From assembly GCF_900102075.1 (NCBI RefSeq), contig NZ_FNAV01000003.1, positions 370,707-434,706 of the forward strand: a stretch of 64,000 nucleotides of DNA, written 5' to 3'. The notes below the pieces were generated by a model that did no database searches, was not told the DNA's origin, and saw only the letters and a list, made by a program, of their open reading frames with translations. This document shows, in pieces, positions 45,400 to 56,280 of the stretch (the stretch's first letter is position 1; every line of letters begins with the position of its first letter). The position numbers and the translations under genes were made by a program. This stretch comes from Salipiger thiooxidans. GTDB lineage: Bacteria > Pseudomonadota > Alphaproteobacteria > Rhodobacterales > Rhodobacteraceae.

Positions 45400-46875
45400 A
45401 TGCGTTTTCTCCGCCAGAGCCTCGTTGGTCTCTTTCTGCTCTCGCTGACCCTGGCGCTGCTGGTCTACGCCGGGGCGCTGGTGCGCGACGCGGTGATGGT
45501 GCGGCTGAACGATGTGCCGCGCATGCCCGAGGCGCGCGAACGGGTCTTCGCGGTGAACGTGACGCCGGTCGCCTTCGAGACCGTGACCCCGGTGCTGACC
45601 GCCTTCGGCGAGGTCCAGAGCCGCCGCACGCTGGAGTTGCGCAGCGCCATCGAGGGCACGCTGATGGAGCTCGCGCCCGAGTTCGTCGAAGGCGGACGGG
45701 TGGCGGCGGGGCAGGTGCTGGCACGCATCGACCCGGCGGATCTCGAGGCGGCGCTGCAGAGCGCCGAGACCGCCCTCACCGACGCCGAGGCTGAGCTGCG
45801 GGAGGCGCGCCGGGCGGTCGGGCTCGAGGAAGATGCGCTGGGCGCCGCCGAGGAGCAGGCGGTGCTGCGCCAGAACGCCTACGAGCGGCAGCAGGACCTT
45901 GCCCGGCGCGATGTCGGCACCGCCGCTGCGGTCGAAGAGGCCGAGCTGGCCGCATCCTCGGCGCGGCAGTCGGTGGTGAGCCAGCGGCAGGCGGTGGCGC
46001 AGGCCGTGGCCCGGGTCGACCAGGCGACCACGGGGCTCGCGCGGGCACGGATCAGCCGTGACGAGGCGCAGCGCCGGCTCGACGAGACCGAGATCCGCGC
46101 CGCCTTCGACGCCCAGCTCAGTGACGTGGCCGTGGTGGCCGGGCGCCGGGTCTCGGCCAACGAACAGCTTGCCACGCTGGTCGATCCCGAGGCGCTCGAG
46201 GTGGCGTTCCGGGTCTCGACCCTGCAATACGCCCGGCTGCTGGGCGACGACGGACGCCCGCGCGCCACGCCGGTGCTGGCGCGGCTCGAACTCTACGGTG
46301 CCGATCTGGTGGCCGAGGGGCGGCTCTCCCGCGAGGGGGCGGCGGTGGGCGCAGGCCAGACCGGGCGGCTGCTCTATGCGACGCTTGACCGGCCCGCGGG
46401 GCTGAAGCCCGGCGATTTCGTCACCGTCGAGGTCACCGAGGCGCCGCTGGAGCGGGTGGTGCGCCTGCCGTCAACGGCGCTCGACGCTGCGAGCCAGGTG
46501 CTGGCGCTGGATGCCGACGACCGGCTCGAGCCGGTGCCGGTCAGGCTGCTGCGCCGTCAGGGCGACGACGTGCTGGTTCAGGGCGATGCGCTGGAAGGCC
46601 GCGAGGTCGTCATGGAGCGCACGCCGCTGCTTGGCGCCGGCATCAAGGTGCGGCCGCTGCGCGCGGGCCAGGGCGCCGCGACGGCGACGCCCGCCGCGAC
46701 CGAGGGCCCCGAGATGGTCGAGCTCTCCACCGAGCAGCGGGCGCGTCTGGTGGCCTTCGTCGAATCCAGCACGCGGATGCCGGCCGAGGCCAAGGAGCGA
46801 ATCCTCTCGCAGCTGTCGCAGGACCGGGTGCCGGTGCAGGTGGTGCAGCGCATCGAAGAGCGGATGGGGGGCTGA
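45400..46875 (+). CDS. RND efflux periplasmic adaptor (HlyD/MFP family)
   Basis: A 491-residue membrane-fusion protein. An N-terminal anchor (LVGLFLLSLTLALLVYAGAL) leads to a split biotinyl-lipoyl domain (LRSAIEGTLMELAPEFVEGG, then VAAGQVLARIDP), a long alpha-hairpin (about 130-230, coiled coil) and a beta-barrel domain. It would connect the RND pump to an outer-membrane channel. An extra C-terminal ~70 residues (after residue 420) are helical and charged. It is followed 3 nt later by the pump gene; no outer-membrane channel gene is in the operon. Confidence 0.92.
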   Translation: MRFLRQSLVGLFLLSLTLALLVYAGALVRDAVMVRLNDVPRMPEARERVFAVNVTPVAFETVTPVLTAFGEVQSRRTLELRSAIEGTLMELAPEFVEGGRVAAGQVLARIDPADLEAALQSAETALTDAEAELREARRAVGLEEDALGAAEEQAVLRQNAYERQQDLARRDVGTAAAVEEAELAASSARQSVVSQRQAVAQAVARVDQATTGLARARISRDEAQRRLDETEIRAAFDAQLSDVAVVAGRRVSANEQLATLVDPEALEVAFRVSTLQYARLLGDDGRPRATPVLARLELYGADLVAEGRLSREGAAVGAGQTGRLLYATLDRPAGLKPGDFVTVEVTEAPLERVVRLPSTALDAASQVLALDADDRLEPVPVRLLRRQGDDVLVQGDALEGREVVMERTPLLGAGIKVRPLRAGQGAATATPAATEGPEMVELSTEQRARLVAFVESSTRMPAEAKERILSQLSQDRVPVQVVQRIEERMGG

Positions 46876-46878
46876 TCC

Positions 46879-49800
46879 TTGCGACAGATCCCCGGCCCGG
46901 CGCGCGGCATCCTCAGCTACTTCACCCGCCACCCCACGGTCGCGAACCTGCTGCTTGTGATCCTGCTGGCCTCGGGGCTGCTCGCGGTGCCCAACATGCG
47001 GGCGCAGTTCTTCCCCGACGTGGTGGACGACGACGTGACCGTCCGCGTCACGTGGGAGGGCGCCGGTCCCGAGGACGTCGATTCGGGCATCGTGCAGCTG
47101 CTGGAGCCGACGCTGCTCGCGGTCGAGGGGGTGGTGAGTTCCGAGAGCATGTCGCGCGAGGGCTCGGCCTCGATCGAGCTCGAGTTCGAGCCGGGCTACG
47201 ACATGATGAAGGCGGTGGACGATATCCAGGTCGCCGTGGACAGCGTGACCGAGCTGCCCGACGACGCCGAGGACCCGACCATCCGTTCGGGTGGCTGGCG
47301 CGACCGGGTGACCGACGTGGTGATCACCGGTCCGGTGGCGACCGCCCAGCTTGCCCGCTTCGCCGACGAGTTCGTGCTGCGGCTCTTCTCCGAGGGCGTG
47401 ACCCGCACCACCATCCGCGGGCTCGCCGCGCCGCAGGTCATCGTCGAGGTGCCGACGCGCAACCTCATCGCCCATGACGTCACTATGCAGGAGATCGCGA
47501 CCGCCATCGCCGGCGAGGTCGATGCCAACCCGGCGGGCGACGTCTCGGGCGCCAATGCCCGCGTGCGCACCGGCGTCGAGAAGCGCAGCGCCGACGACAT
47601 CGCGGCCATCGTGCTGCGCTCGGAACAGGACGGCACCAAGCTGACCGTCGGCGACGTGGCGACCGTGCGGGTCGAGGGCGTCGACCGCGCCCGCACCTAT
47701 TTCGTCGGCGGCAATCCGGCGATTTCGATCCGCGTGGACCGCTCGGCGCAGGGCGACGCCATCAAGATCCAGCACACGGTCGAGGACGTGGCGCGGTCGT
47801 TCCAGGCGGCGCTGCCCGAGGGCACCAGCGTCGACCTGATCCGCACCCGCGCCGAGGCGATCACCGCACGGCTCAACATCCTGCTCGAGAACGGCGCCAC
47901 CGGCCTTCTGCTGGTGGTCGTGCTGCTGTTCCTGTTCCTCAACGCCCGCACCGCGCTGTGGGTGGCAGCGGGGATCCCGACCTCGATGCTGGCGGCGCTG
48001 GCGCTGATGTATGCCTCGGGGCTCACCATCAACATGATCTCGCTCTTCGCGCTGATCATCACGCTGGGCATCGTGGTGGACGACGCCATCGTGGTGGGCG
48101 AGCACGCGGACCACATGTCGCGCCACGGCTACGGGCCGGTCGAGGCCTCCGAGCTTGCCGCGCGGCGCATGGCGCTGCCGGTGTTCTCGTCGACCCTGAC
48201 CACGGTCATCGCCTTCTTCGGGCTCACCGCGATCAGCGGGCGCTTCGGTCAGATGATCCAGGACATCCCCTTCACGGTGATCGCGGTGTTGCTGGCGAGC
48301 CTCGTGGAGTGCTTCCTGATCCTGCCCAATCACATGGCCCACGCCATCGCGCATTCGCGCAAGCAGCACTGGTACGACATGCCCTCACGCATGGTGAACC
48401 GCGGCTTCCGCTGGGTCCGCGAGCGGCTGTTCCGGCCGTTCATGGCGGGCGTCATACGGGCCCGCTACGTGGTGCTGGCCGGCGCCGTGCTGGCCTTTGC
48501 GAGCCAGGCGGCGCTGTTCATCCGGGGCGACGTGCAGTGGCGCTTCTTCAACTCGCCCGAGCAGCCCTCGATCACCGGCAACTTCGCCATGGCGCCCGGG
48601 GCCAAACGCGCCGACACACTCGAGCAGATGCGGATGCTGCAGCGCATGGCCGACGAGCTTGGTCGCGAGTACGAGGACCGCTACGGTCGCAACCCCATCG
48701 ACTACGTGATCGCCGAGATCGGCGGCAACGCAGGGTACGGCCTCGCGGGGAGCGACAGCAAGGACGAGGACCAGCTTGGCGGCATCTCGATCGAGCTCAT
48801 CGACGCCGACCTGCGGCCCTATTCCAGCTTCGCCTTCGTGGGCGAGCTGCAGGAGCGGGTCGAGCGGCACCCGCTGGTCGAGACCATCAGCTTCCGCGGC
48901 TGGCGTTCCGGCCCCGGGGATTCGGCGCTGGACGTGCAGTTCTTCGGCGCCACCTCCGAGACCCTGAAGGCCGCCGCCGAGGATCTGAAGACCGCGCTGC
49001 TGCGCTTTCCCGAGGTCTCGGCGGTCGAGGACAACCTCAGCTACGACAAGGACGAGCTGGTGCTTGAGCTGACGCCGCAGGGCAAGGCGCTGGGCTTCAC
49101 CATCGACGCGCTGGGCACGGTGCTGCGGCACCGCATCGGCGGCATCGAGGCGGCGACCTATCCCGACGGCCCGCGCAGCACCGAGATCCGCGTCGAGCTG
49201 CCCGAGACCGAGCAGACCGCCGACTTTCTCGAACGCACGCAGCTGCGCACCCCCGAAGGCGCCTATGTACCGCTTGCCGATCTGGTCAGCGTGACGCGGC
49301 AGACCGGCTTCTCGACGGTGCGGCGCGAGAACGGCATCCGGCTGATCTCGGTCACCGGAGACATCTCCGAGGACGACGCCGACCGCGCCGCCGAGATCAT
49401 GCAGGCGCTCGAACAGGAGATCCTGCCCTCGATCGCCGAGCGGCGGCAGATCGAGTTCCGGATGGCCGGACTGTCCGAGCAGGAGGATGCGTTCCTCTCG
49501 GATGCGCGGACAGGCCTCACGCTGGTGCTGCTGGGTATCTACCTCGTGCTGGCATGGGTCTTCGCGAGCTGGACCCGGCCGCTGGTTGTGATGTCGGTGA
49601 TTCCCTTCGGCCTCGTCGGCACGATCTACGGCCACGCGCTGTGGGAGGTGCCGATGTCGATGTTCACCGTGGTGGGCATCCTCGGCATGACCGGCATCAT
49701 CATCAACGATTCCATCGTGCTGGTGACGCAGATCGACGAATACGCGCCCGACCGCGGCATGTTCCGCGCGATCATCGACGGTACGGCGGACCGGCTGAGG

Positions 49801-50268
49801 CCGGTGTTCCTGACCACCGCGACCACGGTGCTGGGCCTCGCGCCGCTGCTCTACGAGCGCAGCGCGGACGCGCAGTTCCTCAAGCCCACGGTGATCACGC
49901 TGGTCTACGGGCTGGGCTTCGGGATGCTTCTGGTGCTGATGGTGGTGCCCGCGCTGATCGCGGTGCAGCACGACATCAGCCGGCGGCTGGCGGCGTTCCG
50001 GCGCGGCGTCCGTTTCCGCATGGCGCCGGTGCGGGCGCTGATGGGCCTCGCGCTGGCGGCGGTGGTGCTGTGGCTGGGGGCGACGATGGGCTACGTGGCG
50101 GTGACGGGCACGCTTCTGCACGTGCTGGCGCTTCCGTCACTGGCGCTGCTGGCCCCGCTCGGGGCGGCCTTCGTGCTCTTCATCGGGGGCGTGGCCGCGG
50201 GGATCGTTCTGATCTGGGCGCTGGCCTCTGTCGCTCTGTTGATTCAGCGCCGGCGGCGGGCCGCCTGA
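46879..50268 (+). CDS. RND family efflux transporter permease
   Basis: A 1129-residue inner-membrane pump with the two-fold RND plan: TM1 near residue 25, a large periplasmic loop, TM2-6 (ATGLLLVVVLLFLFLNARTA; ISLFALIITLGIVVDDAIVV with the proton-relay Asp pair), a second loop, and TM8-12 (MTGIIINDSIVLVTQIDEYA). It is closest to the HAE1-like group. The C-terminus has one or two additional hydrophobic segments beyond the usual twelve (about 1060-1120). The start is TTG, 3 nt after the adaptor stop. Confidence 0.93.
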   Translation: MRQIPGPARGILSYFTRHPTVANLLLVILLASGLLAVPNMRAQFFPDVVDDDVTVRVTWEGAGPEDVDSGIVQLLEPTLLAVEGVVSSESMSREGSASIELEFEPGYDMMKAVDDIQVAVDSVTELPDDAEDPTIRSGGWRDRVTDVVITGPVATAQLARFADEFVLRLFSEGVTRTTIRGLAAPQVIVEVPTRNLIAHDVTMQEIATAIAGEVDANPAGDVSGANARVRTGVEKRSADDIAAIVLRSEQDGTKLTVGDVATVRVEGVDRARTYFVGGNPAISIRVDRSAQGDAIKIQHTVEDVARSFQAALPEGTSVDLIRTRAEAITARLNILLENGATGLLLVVVLLFLFLNARTALWVAAGIPTSMLAALALMYASGLTINMISLFALIITLGIVVDDAIVVGEHADHMSRHGYGPVEASELAARRMALPVFSSTLTTVIAFFGLTAISGRFGQMIQDIPFTVIAVLLASLVECFLILPNHMAHAIAHSRKQHWYDMPSRMVNRGFRWVRERLFRPFMAGVIRARYVVLAGAVLAFASQAALFIRGDVQWRFFNSPEQPSITGNFAMAPGAKRADTLEQMRMLQRMADELGREYEDRYGRNPIDYVIAEIGGNAGYGLAGSDSKDEDQLGGISIELIDADLRPYSSFAFVGELQERVERHPLVETISFRGWRSGPGDSALDVQFFGATSETLKAAAEDLKTALLRFPEVSAVEDNLSYDKDELVLELTPQGKALGFTIDALGTVLRHRIGGIEAATYPDGPRSTEIRVELPETEQTADFLERTQLRTPEGAYVPLADLVSVTRQTGFSTVRRENGIRLISVTGDISEDDADRAAEIMQALEQEILPSIAERRQIEFRMAGLSEQEDAFLSDARTGLTLVLLGIYLVLAWVFASWTRPLVVMSVIPFGLVGTIYGHALWEVPMSMFTVVGILGMTGIIINDSIVLVTQIDEYAPDRGMFRAIIDGTADRLRPVFLTTATTVLGLAPLLYERSADAQFLKPTVITLVYGLGFGMLLVLMVVPALIAVQHDISRRLAAFRRGVRFRMAPVRALMGLALAAVVLWLGATMGYVAVTGTLLHVLALPSLALLAPLGAAFVLFIGGVAAGIVLIWALASVALLIQRRRRAA

Positions 50269-50286
50269 GGCCGAACGCCTGAAGGA

Positions 50287-51096
50287 TCAGCTGTCGCAAC
50301 CCTGGATGTCGACCGCGTGCTCGCTGCCCAGAACGGTGAAGCGCAGCCGCGAGCGGTCGAGCATGAACGGCTTGCCGTCCATGTGCATGAGCTTGGTCTC
50401 GGTCACCAGCGTGCCGCCCTCGCGGCGGGTCTGCGGCTCGGCGGCCCATACCGTGGGCTGGCCGCTCTCGACCACCGCTTCCTCTTCGGCACCGGCGCGG
50501 GGCATGTCGATCTCGGCCCGCAGCGAGACGCCGCCGTCCACCGGGCGCACGCTGCAGCGCACCGCGCGCACCGAGGCCTCGCCGCGCGAGAACGGTGCCG
50601 AGGCCAGCGCCGAGGCGATCATAGGGTCGGGCGTGCTGCCCTCGGCGGGCAGGGTGGCGTCGATGCGGAGCGTGTGGGGCACGCAGATGTCGCTGCAGAG
50701 ACCCATCTGCATCTCGGTCTTCAGGGTGATCTCGCCCTTGTTGCCGGGGGTGATCCGGATCGGCAGCACGAGGTCGCCCTTGTAGCCCACCGAGCGCATG
50801 CCGGACTGCCAGAACACGTGCGGCGTCGGCCAGAGCACGGCGATGTCGCGGGCATTGCGGGTGCCCTTCCAGTCGAAGCTCGGCGGGATGCCGGCATCCC
50901 CGGGCGCGCGCCAGTAGGTCTTCCACCCCGGCGCCAGCGACAGGTGCAGCGCTGCCATGTGGTCGCCGTTGGGCAGGCGCCAGCCGGGGCGCAGCTCGGC
51001 CCGCACGGGCTCTTCCGCCTGTGCCGGCTGAAGCGGCAGGGCGAGCGCGAGGCAGGCGGCAAGGGTCTTGGTCAGGGCTCGGATCATGCTCGACAC
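50287..51096 (-). CDS. Periplasmic protein with DsbD N-terminal-like domain
   Basis: A 269-residue exported protein. After a signal peptide (CLALALPLQPAQAEE) comes a DsbD alpha-domain-like region with a conserved Cys pair, GLCSDICVP (about residues 135-145), and WKTYWRAPGDAGIPPSFDW. DsbD_N-only proteins accept electrons for periplasmic thiol or copper handling in other bacteria. The transmembrane and thioredoxin parts of DsbD are absent. The in-frame ATG at 51087 is an alternative start. Confidence 0.83.
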   Translation of the reverse strand: MSSMIRALTKTLAACLALALPLQPAQAEEPVRAELRPGWRLPNGDHMAALHLSLAPGWKTYWRAPGDAGIPPSFDWKGTRNARDIAVLWPTPHVFWQSGMRSVGYKGDLVLPIRITPGNKGEITLKTEMQMGLCSDICVPHTLRIDATLPAEGSTPDPMIASALASAPFSRGEASVRAVRCSVRPVDGGVSLRAEIDMPRAGAEEEAVVESGQPTVWAAEPQTRREGGTLVTETKLMHMDGKPFMLDRSRLRFTVLGSEHAVDIQGCDS

Positions 51097-51236
51097 ATGG
51101 GCAATTCGGAATGAGTTGCCAAGTCACATTGCGGCGAGAGCACCGTGTGAGCCCGACTGTGTGACATGTCCTCCCTTGCACCATACCCGGCTGGGGGTCA
51201 TGTTGGAGGGGCAACCCCGAGCAGGACAGCAACCGA

Positions 51237-51812
51237 ATGGATATCGCCTCTGGCGCAACCGATCTTACGGGCAAGATGCTCATTGCCATGCCGGGCATGG
51301 GCGACCCGCGATTCGAACATGCCGTGGTCTACATGTGCGCTCACTCCGACGAGGGCGCGATGGGGCTGATCGTGAACAAGCCGTCGGGCGACGTCACCAT
51401 GGCGGCCCTGCTCGAACAGCTCTCGATCTCGCCGGCCCCGGGGCTCGACCTGCGGCAGGTGCATTTCGGCGGGCCGGTCGAGGCCGGCCGGGGATTCGTG
51501 CTGCACTCGCCCGACTACAAGTCCGGGCTCACCACGCTGCAGGTCGACGAGGATTTCAACATGACCGGCACGCTCGACGTGCTCGAGACCATCGCCCGCG
51601 GCAACCCGCCCGAGCGCTGGATGGCGATGCTGGGCTATGCCGGCTGGGGGCCGGGGCAGCTCGAGGGCGAGCTGGCACAGAACGCCTGGCTGGTGTGCGA
51701 TGCCTCGCCCGCGCTGGTCTTCGACACCGCCGATGCCTCGAAATGGGAAGCGGCGCTGAATTCCATGGGGATCCCGGCGCACCTGCTTTCGGCCGAGGGC
51801 GGCACCGCCTGA
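51237..51812 (+). CDS. YqgE/AlgH family protein
   Basis: A 191-residue member of the YqgE/AlgH family, recognised by LTGKMLIAMPGMGDPRFEHA, VVYMCAHSDEGAMGLIVNKP and FGGPVEAGRGFVLHS. The family is widespread; AlgH of Pseudomonas was tied to alginate regulation, but the biochemical role is not known. It is divergent from the DsbD-like gene with 140 nt between them. Confidence 0.92.
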   Translation: MDIASGATDLTGKMLIAMPGMGDPRFEHAVVYMCAHSDEGAMGLIVNKPSGDVTMAALLEQLSISPAPGLDLRQVHFGGPVEAGRGFVLHSPDYKSGLTTLQVDEDFNMTGTLDVLETIARGNPPERWMAMLGYAGWGPGQLEGELAQNAWLVCDASPALVFDTADASKWEAALNSMGIPAHLLSAEGGTA

Positions 51813-51939
51813 CCTGCAAGCGCGCTGCCCGGCGGCGGTGTGCACTTGCGTCAACCTGCGGCAAATCGTGGCGCGGCGGTCCCCTTGGGTTTTGTCTGCG
51901 GGGGTTTGTCTGCGGGCGAGACATTTGCCAATCGGCGGG

Positions 51940-52146
51940 ATGACGCAAACAGCGGCTGGCGGGCTGCCGGTGCGCATCGTGACCACCATCCTGCTGATCT
52001 CGTCTTTTCAACAGCTGCACCTGTTCCTTCCGCCCGCGGGGGCGGTGCAGGAGGACCGCAGCTTCATGGTTCTGGTGCAGCTGCTTTTCGTGGTGACGGC
52101 GGTGGCCTTCGTGGTAATCGAGCGGCCGGAGCCCGAGACCGACTGA
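51940..52146 (+). CDS. Small two-helix membrane protein (tentative)
   Basis: A 68-residue ORF with two hydrophobic segments (IVTTILLISSFQQLHLFL and FMVLVQLLFVVTAVAFVVIE) and a charged tail. The ribosome site is weak (GGCGGG), and an in-frame upstream extension would give 102 residues. The membrane pattern and the fit between yqgE and the convergent Sua5 gene favour a real gene. No family recognised. Confidence 0.45.
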   Translation: MTQTAAGGLPVRIVTTILLISSFQQLHLFLPPAGAVQEDRSFMVLVQLLFVVTAVAFVVIERPEPETD

Positions 52147-52167
52147 CGCCTCGGCGGTCTTGCGGTC

Positions 52168-53124
52168 TCAGCCCCGCGGCGCGGCGGCGCGGCTGAGCCG
52201 GTCGTTGATCGCCACGCCCAGCCCGACATGGGGAACCGGCATGACCGCGATGACCTCGGCGCCCGAGGAATCGAGCCGGTGCAGGTATTCGAACAGATTC
52301 GCCGCGGCCTCGACCAGATCCCCCGCGGGCGAGAGGTTCAGGTCGCAGTCGCCCTCGGTGCGGCCGAAGCCGAGCCGTGCCTCGCCCTCGTGCCACTCGG
52401 AGGCATTGAGCCGGACCCGCGCGTTCGGAGCGTAATGCGAGGCAAGCTGGCCGGGGGCCGAGATCTGGTCACGGTCGCGCCGCTCCATCACCGGGCGGCC
52501 GAGCGCCTCGGACAGGAGCGCGGCGGTGACCCGGCCGGGGCGCAGCAGCGTCGGCTTGCCGGTGAGCCCGAGGATGGTCGATTCGAGCCCCACGTCGCAG
52601 GGGCCGCCGTCGAGCACCGCCGCGATGCGCCCGTCGAGGGTCTCGAGCACGTGCTCGGCGCGGGTCGGGCTGATGCGGCCCGAGCGGTTGGCCGAGGGCG
52701 CCGCCACCGGGCAGCCGCATTCGCGCAGGAGCGTGCGTGCCACCGGGCTCGCGGGCATCCGCACCGCCAGCGAGTCGAGCCCGGCGCTGACCAGCTTCGA
52801 CACCTTCGCGCCCGCGCGGATCGGCAGCACCATGGTCAGCGGGCCGGGCCAGAACACCTGCGCCGCAACGTCGGCGAGATCGGACCACTGCACCAGTTCC
52901 TTGACCGCGTCGAGATCGGCGAGGTGAACGATCAGCGGGTTGAACGAGGGGCGGCCTTTGGCCTCGAAGATGCCGGCCACGGCGCGATCGTCGAGCGCGT
53001 TGCCGCCCAGCCCGTAGACGGTCTCGGTCGGGAAGGCGACCAGCTGGCCGTCGCGCAGCAGCGTGGCGGCGCGGGCGATGCCCTCGGGGTCGGCCGTGAG
53101 GCGCTGGGTTGCCATTTCGCTCAT
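52168..53124 (-). CDS. L-threonylcarbamoyladenylate synthase (Sua5/YwlC type)
   Basis: A 318-residue enzyme that makes threonylcarbamoyl-AMP for the t6A modification of ANN-reading tRNAs. The YrdC domain (about 15-205; VAFPTETVYGLGGNA, KGRPSFNPLIVHL, PSANRSGRISPTRAEHV) is followed by the C-terminal Sua5 domain (about 230-318; ISAPGQLASHYAPNARVRL), so it is the long Sua5 form rather than TsaC. Confidence 0.95.
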   Translation of the reverse strand: MSEMATQRLTADPEGIARAATLLRDGQLVAFPTETVYGLGGNALDDRAVAGIFEAKGRPSFNPLIVHLADLDAVKELVQWSDLADVAAQVFWPGPLTMVLPIRAGAKVSKLVSAGLDSLAVRMPASPVARTLLRECGCPVAAPSANRSGRISPTRAEHVLETLDGRIAAVLDGGPCDVGLESTILGLTGKPTLLRPGRVTAALLSEALGRPVMERRDRDQISAPGQLASHYAPNARVRLNASEWHEGEARLGFGRTEGDCDLNLSPAGDLVEAAANLFEYLHRLDSSGAEVIAVMPVPHVGLGVAINDRLSRAAAPRG

Positions 53125-53245
53125 TCGTCGTGACGCCGCGTTTTGGTTGGACAGGGGCGCGGGGGCGACTAGGGTCGCTTCCCGAGAATTGCCGCATTGA
53201 CTAGCTCAGTGCTCACATATTGCCAACCGTGATTGGAACATGGTC

Positions 53246-54947
<1,702 letters not shown>

Positions 54948-54951
54948 TCCC

Positions 54952-55980
54952 ATGACCGGTTGCATCAGCTACCCGTACGACACCCCGCCCGAGCTGGGCA
55001 GCGCGATCGAAGTGGCGGAGGGGGTGCTCTGGATGCGCCTGCCGCTGCCCATGGCGCTGGACCATGTCAACGTCTACGCGCTGGATGACGGCGATGGCTG
55101 GACCGTCGTCGACACCGGCTTCTCGTCAAAGCGCACGCAGGCGATCTGGGAGACGCTGCTGGCGGGCCCGCTCATGGGCAAGCCGGTGACGCGGGTCCTG
55201 GTGACCCATCACCACCCCGACCACGTCGGCCTCGCCGGCTGGTTCCAGGAACGTGGTGCCGAGTTGGTGACCACGCGCACCGCGTGGCTGTTCTCGCGCA
55301 TGCTGACGCTCGATTCGCAGGAGCTGCCAACCGAGGCGCAGCTGACCTACTGGCGCCGCTGCGGCATGGCGCCCCAGATCCTCGCCAAGCGCAGCGCCGA
55401 GCGGCCGTTCAACTTCTCGGACTGCGTCTGGCCGATGCCGCTGGGTTTCACCCGCATCCGGCAGGGCGACAGCATCCGCATCGGCGGCCGCACCTGGGAC
55501 GTGCACATCGGCAACGGCCACGCCCCCGAGCACGCCACGCTCTGGTCGCGCGACGACAATCTCGTTCTGTCCGGCGACCAGATCCTCTCGACCATCAGCT
55601 CCAACATCGGCGTCTACGCCACCGAGCCCGAGGCCGACCCGGTGGGCGACTGGCTCGAGGCCTGCGAGCGCCTCGCCGAGCTGGCGCGGCCCGAGCACCT
55701 CGTGCTTGGCGGCCACAAGCTGCCGTTCACCGGGCTGCCCTTCCGCATGGCGCAGCTGATCGAGAACCACCATTCCGCGCTGAACCGGCTGCACGGCTAC
55801 CTCGACGTGCCGAAAACCGCGGGTGACTGCTTCCCGGTGCTCTTCAAGCGCAACATCGGCGAGGCCGAGTACGGGCTGGCGCTGGTCGAGGCCATGGCCC
55901 ACTGCCTGCACCTCTGGCACGAGGGCCGGGTGCAGCGGGTGCTGCGCGAGGATGGCGCCTGGACCTGGCAGGCGCTCTGA
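54952..55980 (+). CDS. MBL-fold metallo-hydrolase
   Basis: A 342-residue metallo-beta-lactamase-fold hydrolase. The metal motif THHHPDHVGLAG, the His of IGNGHAPEHATLW, the Asp of LVLSGDQILST and the final His of VLGGHKLPFTGLP are present, so it should be active. Its pairing with a DmdC-type dehydrogenase recurs in Rhodobacterales and suggests thioester hydrolysis in the same pathway; the substrate is not known. Confidence 0.88.
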   Translation: MTGCISYPYDTPPELGSAIEVAEGVLWMRLPLPMALDHVNVYALDDGDGWTVVDTGFSSKRTQAIWETLLAGPLMGKPVTRVLVTHHHPDHVGLAGWFQERGAELVTTRTAWLFSRMLTLDSQELPTEAQLTYWRRCGMAPQILAKRSAERPFNFSDCVWPMPLGFTRIRQGDSIRIGGRTWDVHIGNGHAPEHATLWSRDDNLVLSGDQILSTISSNIGVYATEPEADPVGDWLEACERLAELARPEHLVLGGHKLPFTGLPFRMAQLIENHHSALNRLHGYLDVPKTAGDCFPVLFKRNIGEAEYGLALVEAMAHCLHLWHEGRVQRVLREDGAWTWQAL

Positions 55981-55986
55981 GCACGG

Positions 55987-56018
55987 CTGCCGGGCCTCCC
56001 GCCCCGGGGGGCCGGCAG
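55987..56018. terminator. GC-rich hairpin after the MBL gene
   Basis: CTGCCGG pairs with CCGGCAG around a further partly paired GC-rich core, 7 nt after the stop. There is no U-run, so the termination role is tentative. Confidence 0.45.
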
Positions 56019-56117
56019 GCATTGAAAGATCGTGCTTTTTGGGCAGGTGACAGGGCCAATCAAATCGGCTAACCAATTCCACGGAGAGACCTTAATTCAC
56101 AGGGACGGAGCGGACGA

Positions 56118-56252
56118 ATGGCTGAGCACAAGCACGGCACCATGGACATCACCGATCAGGAACAGACCTTTCACGGGTTCATCAAGTTCGTGATCCGCAC
56201 CGTTGCCGTGATCTTCGTGATCGTGGTCATCATGGCGATCTTCGGCGCCTGA
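56118..56252 (+). CDS. aa3-type cytochrome c oxidase subunit IV
   Basis: A 44-residue protein with a short polar N-terminus (AEHKHGTMDITDQEQTFHGF) and one membrane helix (IKFVIRTVAVIFVIVVIMAIF). The size, the QEQTFHGFIKF motif and topology match the bacterial aa3 oxidase subunit IV known from Paracoccus and Rhodobacter, a non-essential accessory helix of complex IV. The main oxidase genes lie elsewhere. Confidence 0.93.
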   Translation: MAEHKHGTMDITDQEQTFHGFIKFVIRTVAVIFVIVVIMAIFGA

Positions 56253-56280
56253 CGCCACGTCCTCTCAGGAGCTGCCTGCG

